In this document: one piece after another, positions 8,243 to 15,403 of the stretch
Layout: each line of letters opens with the position of its first letter
Position numbering within the stretch: the stretch's first letter is position 1
Origin: M55B129 sp964506505
GTDB lineage: Bacteria > Bacillota > Dethiobacteria > DTU022
NCBI GenBank assembly: GCA_964506505.1
Contig: CAZDKY010000049.1
Span: forward strand, 1 to 29,817
DNA length: 29,817 nt
Reading direction: 5' to 3'
The notes under the pieces: generated by a model
What the model saw: only the letters and a program-made list of their open reading frames with translations
The model's database searches: none
Told to the model about the DNA's origin: nothing
Program-made: the position numbers and the translations under genes

Positions 8243-9718
8243 TTGCCTCAAAAAGATCTAGTTGTATCAATTATCCCGGCTTTGATTGTCCTGGTGCCGC
8301 TTCTGGCTGCCGCAGGAGCCATGCTGGCTGACCGCTATCGTCAGGGTTGGCGAAACTTCATTGTAATTGCCGGTTCAGCCATCCCCCTGTTGTTGATCGC
8401 CCTGATCTATCCACAGGTGGTGGAGGGTCACTATATTTATCTGCGTCTAAATATCCTGCCCCCCATGGGCATGGTTTTCCGGGTTGATATGCTCTCTCTC
8501 TATGTAACCATGATATTTGCCTTTTTCGGGGTCATTTTTACTGTCTACTCAGTAGGCTATTATCACACTAGAGAAGGGGGAAGAAGATTTTTCTATCTTC
8601 TCCTGGCTGTCATCGCCGGCTGCCTTGGAGTAGCCCTGAGCGGCAACATGTTTACTTTCTTCATGTTCTTTGAATTTATGTCCGTTCTCTTTGTGCCCAT
8701 GGTTGCCTATAAATCAACACCGGAAGCCCGTGCCGCCGGACTAAAATTTTTCTACATGACTATCATTGCCGGCGTATCGCTCTTCTGGGCGGTAGCCATT
8801 ACCTACTGGGTAACCGGAGATCTATCCTTTGGGCAGGGTGGTTTGATCGAAACCGCTTCACCGTTGCTCATGGTTGCCTTTTTTTGCTACCTCATCAGCT
8901 TTGGCATCAAGGCTTCCATGATTCCCCTTCATTTCTGGATGCCCGATGCCTATGCCGCCGCGCCTACTCCGGCTGCAGCCCTTTCCTCCTCAATGATGCT
9001 TAAAACGGGTGTCCTGGGTTTGATACGGGTTTTCCATGATATTTACGGGCTTGATTTTTTACAAGAAGTTGGCTGGAATAATGTCCTGCTTGTTCTTGCT
9101 GTGACCAGTATGCTCTATGGCTCTCTATGTGCCATTGCCCAGGATGATCTCAACAGGCGGCTGGCTTATTCGGGCATTGCCCAGGTTGGTTATATCCTGC
9201 TGGGCCTCTCCCTGCTGACCAGCCAGGCTTTTGTCGGTTCACTCTACCACATCATGGCCCATGCTTTCATGAAAGGAGGCATGTTCCTGTGTGCCGGAGT
9301 GATTTTTGTCAATACGGGCAAGCAAAAAATCAGTGATATGCGGGGCATCGGTTTTCAGATGCCCATTACCATGATAGCTTTTACCATTGCTGCAGTTAGC
9401 TCGGTTGGCATTCCACCTTTCAACCTTTTCGTCAGCAAGTGGCATCTTGGCTACGGGGCCCTGCAGGCCGGTATGCCGGTTCTGATCATTGTTTTACTGC
9501 TCAGCAGCATCCTTAATGCATCTTATTATTTTCCCATTTCTATCAACGCTTTCCTGGGCTGCCGTGAGTTAAAAAACATCGAGAGGCAGAGGCTGCTTGT
9601 CCATCCCCTGCGCATGATCCCGGTTATCCTGCTTGCCCTGGGCGCCGTTGCTTTTACCCTGGTTCCATCCAACTGGCCCCTGAACCTGGCCCGGGCTATC
9701 GCCGGCATTTATTTCTGA
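8243..9718 (+). CDS. antiporter-family membrane subunit 3
   Basis: A 491-residue antiporter-family subunit starting at TTG, directly behind AGGAGGAGGG. Ion-path residues present are Glu144 (FFEFM), Lys223 (FGIKASMIPLHFWMPDAY), Lys254 (MMLKTG), the HIMAHAFMK motif and a helix-12 Lys in NLFVSKWH. It is closest in pattern to MrpD/NuoM and to gene 4 of this cluster; both share NRRLAYS/KRRLAYS and the Glu144, Lys223 and Lys254 positions. It has about 14 helices and no C-terminal extension. A 106-base gap follows that holds a possible internal promoter. Confidence 0.85.
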   Translation: MPQKDLVVSIIPALIVLVPLLAAAGAMLADRYRQGWRNFIVIAGSAIPLLLIALIYPQVVEGHYIYLRLNILPPMGMVFRVDMLSLYVTMIFAFFGVIFTVYSVGYYHTREGGRRFFYLLLAVIAGCLGVALSGNMFTFFMFFEFMSVLFVPMVAYKSTPEARAAGLKFFYMTIIAGVSLFWAVAITYWVTGDLSFGQGGLIETASPLLMVAFFCYLISFGIKASMIPLHFWMPDAYAAAPTPAAALSSSMMLKTGVLGLIRVFHDIYGLDFLQEVGWNNVLLVLAVTSMLYGSLCAIAQDDLNRRLAYSGIAQVGYILLGLSLLTSQAFVGSLYHIMAHAFMKGGMFLCAGVIFVNTGKQKISDMRGIGFQMPITMIAFTIAAVSSVGIPPFNLFVSKWHLGYGALQAGMPVLIIVLLLSSILNASYYFPISINAFLGCRELKNIERQRLLVHPLRMIPVILLALGAVAFTLVPSNWPLNLARAIAGIYF

Positions 9719-9728
9719 GAAAAGATAT

Positions 9729-9737
9729 TGATATAAT
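9729..9737 (+). promoter_or_regulatory. possible internal extended -10 promoter
   Basis: TGATATAAT is a perfect extended -10 element in the 106-base gap between antiporter genes 3 and 4. No convincing -35 box lies 16-18 bases upstream. A second TATAAT at 9757-9762 has none either. It may give some independent expression of genes 4 and 5. Confidence 0.3.
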
Positions 9738-9824
9738 TACGGCGGTTGAAATGAGCTATAATGACAGGTAAATGTTGCGAAGGTCTGGTTGAAGAGCTGT
9801 AATGATTTTCGGAGGTGAGAAGAC

Positions 9825-11351
9825 TTGGAATACGAAGTAGTCCACACGCTGCTGCCGGCAATTATAATTTTTGTACCCATTGTTGCGGGGCTGGCTATAT
9901 TTTTCTTTCCCAACAGGCTTTACCCTTACAAGGAACACATCTGTGTTGGGATAACAGGGTTTTTCTTTGCCCTTGTTTTGAGCATGTCCCCCGCCATTAA
10001 AAGTGGTAAAATATTACTTGGCATCTTCGAATATTTTTCTTTTCCCCTTTCCATATCCTTTAAAGTGGATCAGCTCACTTTCTTCCTGGGAGTATTTCTC
10101 TCTTTCGTCTGGTTCATGGCTGCCTGTTTTTCTCCCGGCTACATGGCTAATGAACATAAAAAAGAACGTTATTATGCCTTCTTCCTGATGGCTGAAGGAG
10201 GCTGTATGGGAACCATCTTTGCCGGTGACCTGCTTGGTCTGTTTCTCTTCTTCGAATTCATGGCCCTGACCACCTATATTCTTATTGCTCACGAAGAGGA
10301 ACCGGTGGTTATGTTCGCTGCGGCTAAATATTTATATATGACAGTGGCCGGCGGGCTTTCAGTATTTTTCGGCATGCTACTTATATATTACCTGACGGGA
10401 TCGATTGTTTTTAACCGTCCCGGCTTGATCACCGAGCCGTCGGGGCTGGCAACAGCCGCCTTTGTTGCCTTTATGCTTGGTTTCGGCCTGAAGGCGGGGA
10501 TGTTCCCGGTTCATGTCTGGCTGCCGGATGCCCATCCGGCAGCGCCTTCCCCGGTTAGCGCTGCCCTTTCTGGTATTATGCTAAAAACCGGTATATATGG
10601 CATGATCCGGGTAATTTTCAATATCTACAGTCCGCAATATATCGAGAATGCCGGATGGGATGATTTCATGCTGGCCGTTGCCATAATCACTATCCTGCTC
10701 GGTTCAGCCATGGCCCTGCTGCAGGATGATTTGAAAAGACGGCTTGCCTATTCAAGTATTGCCCAGATTGGTTATATCCTGCTTGGAGTTTTTTTGCTCA
10801 ATGAGCAGGGAATGGTAGGAGGGCTTTATCATCTCTTCACCCATGCCTTCATGAAAGGCCTTCTCTTCCTCTGTGCGGGAGCGATTATCGTTCAGACCGG
10901 CATTCGCAATATCAGTCGCATGAAAGGAATCGGCCTGAAAATGCCCCTGACTATGATCTTCTTTACCATTGCTTCCCTGACCATGGTTGGTATTCCCCCG
11001 TTTAACGGTTTTATCAGCAAGTGGCAGCTTTCGGTGGCCTCACTGGAAGCAGGGCAACCCCTCTTTGTAGCTGTTCTCATTATCAGCAGTCTGCTTAATG
11101 CCGCTTATTACTTCCCGATTGTTATTAATGCCTTTTTTGCCACTGAAAAAAACGGCCACCATGCTGACCGCCATCCCGACGAATCTGGCCCAATTACCCA
11201 CGACAGCGGAAAACGATGGCAGGAAGCGCCCTGGCACATGGTGGTCCCCATGGGATTTCTGGCAGCAGGGTGTATAGTTTTTGCCCTGGTGCCTCAAAAC
11301 TGGCCCTGGGAGCTTGTTGTCGAGGCGGCTAGATCCCTTTTTAGCATGTAA
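9825..11351 (+). CDS. antiporter-family membrane subunit 4
   Basis: A 508-residue antiporter-family subunit that starts at TTG with GGAGGTGA 6 bases upstream. Ion-path residues are Glu144 (FFEFM), Lys223 (FGLKAGMFPVHVWLPDAHP), Lys254 (IMLKTG), the HLFTHAFMK motif and a helix-12 Lys in GFISKWQ. A His-rich cytoplasmic insert (NGHHADRHPDESGPITHDS, about residues 443-461) separates helices near the C-terminus; mrpD has an acidic/His-rich segment at the corresponding place. It is MrpD/NuoM-like in type and most similar to gene 3. The 114-base gap after it contains only a short CACAG/CTGTG inverted repeat and no terminator, so gene 5 is probably co-transcribed. Confidence 0.85.
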   Translation: MEYEVVHTLLPAIIIFVPIVAGLAIFFFPNRLYPYKEHICVGITGFFFALVLSMSPAIKSGKILLGIFEYFSFPLSISFKVDQLTFFLGVFLSFVWFMAACFSPGYMANEHKKERYYAFFLMAEGGCMGTIFAGDLLGLFLFFEFMALTTYILIAHEEEPVVMFAAAKYLYMTVAGGLSVFFGMLLIYYLTGSIVFNRPGLITEPSGLATAAFVAFMLGFGLKAGMFPVHVWLPDAHPAAPSPVSAALSGIMLKTGIYGMIRVIFNIYSPQYIENAGWDDFMLAVAIITILLGSAMALLQDDLKRRLAYSSIAQIGYILLGVFLLNEQGMVGGLYHLFTHAFMKGLLFLCAGAIIVQTGIRNISRMKGIGLKMPLTMIFFTIASLTMVGIPPFNGFISKWQLSVASLEAGQPLFVAVLIISSLLNAAYYFPIVINAFFATEKNGHHADRHPDESGPITHDSGKRWQEAPWHMVVPMGFLAAGCIVFALVPQNWPWELVVEAARSLFSM

Positions 11352-11465
11352 ACGAAGTCGCCCCTATCCATGTTCTGCACAGAAGTCTGTGTCTGGAAGA
11401 GACGGCATTAAAAGTTTTGATAGGCTAGATCCGGGGAACGTTTATTATTAAGGAGCGGCAGCTGA

Positions 11466-13646
11466 ATGAACGGTGCAGCGATGGAAAATTCAATAAACAG
11501 CGGCCTGCCTCTGGCTATTGTTTTAATTCCCATTATCGGAGCTGCCCTGGCGGTTTTAATTGGGCGTTACTGGGACAAAGGCCGTGATTATTTTGTCCTG
11601 GCCCTGACAGCGCTGGTATTATTGCTTTCTTTTTATCTCTTCAGATTGGCCTGGATGAATGTAGTGGTGAGCAGCTTTTCCGTTGGTTTCGGCGAGCTAC
11701 CCCTCAATTTCCGGGTCGACCGGCTCGGAGCGGTTTTCAACCTTCTGTCTGCCCTGATCTGGTTTCTGGCGACCATCTTTTCGCTGACCTACATGTCCCA
11801 TGAAAAAAGGCTCACCCGTTATTATGCTTTTTACCTGCTTACGCTGGGTGGAACTCTCGGCGTATTCCTGACGGCTGATTTTTTCAGCCTCTTTCTATTC
11901 TTCGAGCTTATGTCCCTGGCTTCATATCTATTGGTTATTCACACCCAGACCAGAGAGGCGATGAGCGCAGGCCGTCTTTACCTTTTTCTTGGTGTTGGCG
12001 GAGGGCTCTCCATCCTGATAGCCGTTTTGCTCATTTACCATTTTACGGGCACGGTGGCCATCGCTCCCCTTATGGAAAAACTGGCCCTCATTCCCTTCCG
12101 GGGACTCATTGCCGTCCTGCTCATTGCCGGATTTGGCATCAAGGCAGGTATGGTTCCCCTGCATATCTGGCTGCCCCAGGCTCACCCTGTTGCCCCCTCG
12201 CCGGCCAGCGCCCTGCTGTCGGGAATTATGATCAAAGCTGGAGCTTACGGTATTATCAGGGTTAGCACGGTCCTTTTCACCCCGGCGGAAAGTGAAGGCA
12301 ACCTGTTGTGGTTTTACCCGGAAAAAATTGGCTATATTTTGATATGGTTTAGCATTTTGACCATGTTTTCGGCTGCCGTAATGGCTTTATTCCAAAGCAA
12401 TGCCAAGCGAATCCTGGCTTACAGCAGTGTCAGCCAGATGGGTTACATTTTGATGGGCGTTGGCGCATGTGCTTACCTTGGTTTTGACGGCGCCCTTGCT
12501 TTTGGTAGTTTTTCTATGCACATTGTCAACCACGCTTTTTTCAAGGCGGGGATGTTTATGATGATCGGAGCCGTCTTTTACCGTACCGGTGAAATTGAAC
12601 TGAAACGCCTGGGCGGATTATGGCGGGAATTTCCGGTTACCGCCACCGTCTTTTTGCTTGCCGCCCTGGGTATCGCCGGGATCCCCGGTTTTAACGGATA
12701 TACCAGTAAAGTCCTGTTGCATCATGCCATTGTTGAAGCCTTTGAACATCATCAGCTCTACTCCCTGTACCTGGCGGAAAGGCTGTTCATGTTTACCGGT
12801 GCGCTGACTACCTGCTACATTGCCCGTCTTTTCATCTCCGTTTTCCTGGGACAGAAACCGTCTCACCTGGCAGGAATCAAAAAAGAGCCCTGGAGCGAAA
12901 GAGTTGTTTTTGCCATAATCGGGGCGGCGATCATTTTTATCGGGACCAATCCTTTTTATATTTTGGAGAAATTTGTCACACCGCTGGTTGCCGCATTTCC
13001 CTTTGATCCTCATTCCTTTGAGCATTTAACTTACGTGAATTTTTGGGATATCCATGATCTGCAGGGAGTGGTTGCAGTGGTGGCCATTGCTGCCCTTATA
13101 TACACCGCCGGTACACGAACCGGATTTTTCAACCGTAAATTGCCGGCCCGCCTGAGCATTGAGCATTTGATTTACCGTCCCCTAATCCGGCTGATTACCC
13201 TTTTTTATACCGGCTGCGGGCGCGCCTTGGAGATCACTGTCGACAGCGCTTTTATCAACAGCCCGCGTCTGCTTGTATACTTTTGCCTGGGCGGCAGGAT
13301 GCTTGAAGCGGCGTCAGAAGGTATTTTTGTCGGCAGCCTGGGGCCTCTTAGACAGACGACTTACCGCGTCAGCTCTCTTGAGCACAGCGGGCCTTTTTTC
13401 AGCAGGTTGTTTCAAATCCTGAACGCAGTTTTACTATGGGGCTATGATTGGTGGCTCTATCTGCTGCAGTCTTTCTTTAAATATTCGAAAGAAGCTGTTA
13501 TGGCTGTTTTCTTTTTCCTTTTTAAAATGGATTACAAACCGCGAGGCCGGCTTTTCATGCTTATCAATACGGCCAACTTTGAATATTACCTGCTCGTTTT
13601 CTTTATTACCCTGATAATAATCATGTCGCTGCAGTTGTTTCGTTAG
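11466..13646 (+). CDS. antiporter-family membrane subunit 5 (long, with C-terminal extension)
   Basis: A 726-residue antiporter-family protein, a near twin of gene 1 of this cluster. The core holds Glu147 (FFELM), Lys226 (FGIKAGMVPLHIWLPQAHP), Lys257 (IMIKAG), the HIVNHAFFK motif and a helix-12 Lys in GFNGYTSK. The C-terminal extension of about 230 residues ends, as in gene 1, with a segment of the form FK-DY, GRLF and a last transmembrane helix. ATG at 11466 has AAGGAG about 10 bases upstream; ATG at 11481 is an alternative. The presence of twin long subunits at the two ends of the array suggests a duplication followed by retention. No terminator is visible after the gene. Confidence 0.85.
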   Translation: MNGAAMENSINSGLPLAIVLIPIIGAALAVLIGRYWDKGRDYFVLALTALVLLLSFYLFRLAWMNVVVSSFSVGFGELPLNFRVDRLGAVFNLLSALIWFLATIFSLTYMSHEKRLTRYYAFYLLTLGGTLGVFLTADFFSLFLFFELMSLASYLLVIHTQTREAMSAGRLYLFLGVGGGLSILIAVLLIYHFTGTVAIAPLMEKLALIPFRGLIAVLLIAGFGIKAGMVPLHIWLPQAHPVAPSPASALLSGIMIKAGAYGIIRVSTVLFTPAESEGNLLWFYPEKIGYILIWFSILTMFSAAVMALFQSNAKRILAYSSVSQMGYILMGVGACAYLGFDGALAFGSFSMHIVNHAFFKAGMFMMIGAVFYRTGEIELKRLGGLWREFPVTATVFLLAALGIAGIPGFNGYTSKVLLHHAIVEAFEHHQLYSLYLAERLFMFTGALTTCYIARLFISVFLGQKPSHLAGIKKEPWSERVVFAIIGAAIIFIGTNPFYILEKFVTPLVAAFPFDPHSFEHLTYVNFWDIHDLQGVVAVVAIAALIYTAGTRTGFFNRKLPARLSIEHLIYRPLIRLITLFYTGCGRALEITVDSAFINSPRLLVYFCLGGRMLEAASEGIFVGSLGPLRQTTYRVSSLEHSGPFFSRLFQILNAVLLWGYDWWLYLLQSFFKYSKEAVMAVFFFLFKMDYKPRGRLFMLINTANFEYYLLVFFITLIIIMSLQLFR

Positions 13647-13741
13647 GATACCTCTGCAGGAAGGAGTATAATGTTAAAGTAAGAATACTTTATACCGGTT
13701 TATTGTAAGTGCTACCGAAGAGAAAGAAGGGATTATCTAAA

Positions 13742-15085
13742 ATGATTGAAGAAAAATTAGTGGATTTTGCCTGTGAAACCACGTACGAAAATTTGCCGAA
13801 AGAAGTAATCAGGCAGGCCCGGGTTTGCCTTCTCGACCTCGTCGGAGCAGCCTGTGCCGGGGCCACCGCCCTGCCCGGACATGTTGTTACCGGAATCATA
13901 GAAGATATGGGCGGTGCTCCGCAGGCCGTCCTCATCGGCCGGAAAGAAAAAATACCTGCACTTGCCGCTGCCCTGGGCAACGGTTTGTATGCCCATTCAC
14001 ACGAACTTGACGATCTGCACCGTAGTTCCATCCTGCGGCCTGGCTCGCCGATCATTCCGGCTGCCCTGGCGGCGGCGGAAAAGATCGGCGCTTCCGGTAA
14101 AGATTTGCTCACTGCTATCGTGGTGGGCTATGAAGTGGGTATTCGCATTGCCGAAGCGCTTACCCCCACCCATTATAACTTCTGGCACACAACTGGAACA
14201 TGCGGTACCTTTGCCGCCGCCATTGCTGCAGGTAAAGTGATGAAACTAAACCGTCAACAGATGATCCACGCCCTGGGACATGCCGGAACACAGGCCGCTG
14301 GCCTGATGGAACTACATTACAGCCCGGAAGGAATGATCAGCAAACCCCTCCATGCCAGCAAAGCGGCACAGAACGGCCTTTTTTCTGCCTTGCTCGCTGC
14401 GGGAGGTTACACCAGCACCAGGACTATTTTATCCGGCGAAAAGGGGTTTTTAAAAGTTTTTGCTCCCCACGCAAAATTTGAAAAAGTGGTGGAAGGTCTG
14501 GGCGATAGTTTTCAGATTATGGATATCAGTTTCCGCCTTTATGCTTCTACCCGTAATACCCATGCTGGAATCGATCTCGGACTGCGCCTGCGCGAACAGG
14601 GGATCAAGCCGGAGGATATTGAGCTTCTCAGGATCCAGACCTACTCTGTAGCCAGGGAACTGGTGGGGGAACCCTTCCCGACAACCATTTACGAGGCTAA
14701 ATTCAGCCTGCCCTTCTGTGTGTCCACCGCTCTCGTTTACGGGCACGTGGGTATTGAAGACTTTAGCTATGAGCGACTGCACGATCCGGTGCTAGGGGAC
14801 CTGATGAGCCATTGCACCGTGGAAGTGGATCCCATACTCGATTCTTTTTATCCGGAAAAATGGGCGGCCAAGCTAAGCGTTATCCTGCGCAACGGCACTG
14901 TCCTCCATGAGCAAACCGATTATCCCAAGGGGGACCCGGAGAACAAGATTACCTTTGAGGAAATGCAGACCAAGTTCCGCCGCCTTTCGTCCATGCTTTT
15001 ACCACCTTCCAAGATAGAAGCCTGGCTTGAGCATATTCTTAAGGTGGATAAGTTCGATAATATTGCTGATATGTGGAGAATATAG
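13742..15085 (+). CDS. MmgE/PrpD family protein
   Basis: A 447-residue protein of the MmgE/PrpD superfamily (2-methylcitrate dehydratase, cis-aconitate decarboxylase and relatives), at the usual length. Recognisable stretches are AHSHELDDLH (residues 84-93), PIIPAALAAAEKIG, FWHTTGTCGTFAAA (147-160, with His149) and the Lys201-containing GMISKPLHASKAAQNG. The position usually occupied by His in the HPG motif is Arg99 here (LRPGSP), and the DDTH motif reads DDLH. The substrate may therefore differ from known members. ATG at 13742 has AGAAGGGA upstream; an in-frame GTG at 13709 lacks one. It stands between the antiporter operon and the rib operon, with no clear promoter except a TATAAT at 13667-13672. 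The function is not known. Confidence 0.85.
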   Translation: MIEEKLVDFACETTYENLPKEVIRQARVCLLDLVGAACAGATALPGHVVTGIIEDMGGAPQAVLIGRKEKIPALAAALGNGLYAHSHELDDLHRSSILRPGSPIIPAALAAAEKIGASGKDLLTAIVVGYEVGIRIAEALTPTHYNFWHTTGTCGTFAAAIAAGKVMKLNRQQMIHALGHAGTQAAGLMELHYSPEGMISKPLHASKAAQNGLFSALLAAGGYTSTRTILSGEKGFLKVFAPHAKFEKVVEGLGDSFQIMDISFRLYASTRNTHAGIDLGLRLREQGIKPEDIELLRIQTYSVARELVGEPFPTTIYEAKFSLPFCVSTALVYGHVGIEDFSYERLHDPVLGDLMSHCTVEVDPILDSFYPEKWAAKLSVILRNGTVLHEQTDYPKGDPENKITFEEMQTKFRRLSSMLLPPSKIEAWLEHILKVDKFDNIADMWRI

Positions 15086-15090
15086 TGAGC

Positions 15091-15118
15091 TTGAAAAAAT
15101 ACGGAATTATGGTATAAT
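15091..15118 (+). promoter_or_regulatory. sigma-A promoter of the riboflavin operon
   Basis: TTGAAA at 15091-15096 and a perfect TATAAT at 15113-15118 are separated by 16 bases. It lies six bases after the MmgE/PrpD stop. The transcript would start near 15125, a few bases before the FMN aptamer. Confidence 0.8.
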
Positions 15119-15128
15119 CCAGTTAGCT

Positions 15129-15280
15129 GTTATCTTCAGGGTCTGGTGAGAAAGATCATCCGAATCTTTCAATTCCGAACCGGCGGTAATCTCCTCATGA
15201 GGGGAGTGAGCCCGCGAGCCGTAGTGGTTGATCCGGTGAGAATCCGGAGCCGACAGTACAGTCTGGAGGGGAGAAGTAAC
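15129..15280 (+). ncRNA. FMN riboswitch (RFN element)
   Basis: The aptamer shows the conserved blocks in order: an ATCTTCAGGG start, ACCGGCGGTAAT, AGTGAGCCCGCGAGCC, GGTGAGAATCCGGAGCCGACAG and AGTCTGG-GGGAGAAG. Helix P1 forms between GTTATCTTC (15129-15137, one bulged T) and GAAGTAAC (15273-15280). The GGTGA/AATTCC block of P2 is interrupted by a 21-base hairpin at 15150-15170 (GAAAGAT and ATCTTTC arms). In this class FMN binding folds the aptamer and lowers expression of riboflavin genes. The downstream terminator shows control at transcription elongation. Confidence 0.95.
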
Positions 15281-15309
15281 GGCGCTTAAAAAATGTGCCA
15301 GCCTGAAAA

Positions 15310-15341
15310 GACCCTGAGGCATAAATTGCCCGGGGTTTTTT
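15310..15341 (+). terminator. riboswitch-controlled intrinsic terminator
   Basis: GACCCTGAGGC pairs with GCCCGGGGTT across a seven-base loop, with one bulged A, and is followed by a run of T. The 5' arm segment AGACCCTGA (15309-15317) is also the exact complement of TCAGGGTCT at 15136-15144 inside the aptamer, giving a nine-base antiterminator pairing. This supports an FMN-bound = terminated logic. Confidence 0.85.
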
Positions 15342-15403
15342 AATATCCTAAAATGTAAACTGACCCCATTAAACGACCCTATTTTTGTGTGAGGTGAAAT
15401 TAG

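Noticed and set aside
11378..11391. CACAGA-AG-TCTGTG repeat between antiporter genes 4 and 5 as a terminator
   Set aside because: The stem is short and no T run follows; gene 5 is more likely co-transcribed.
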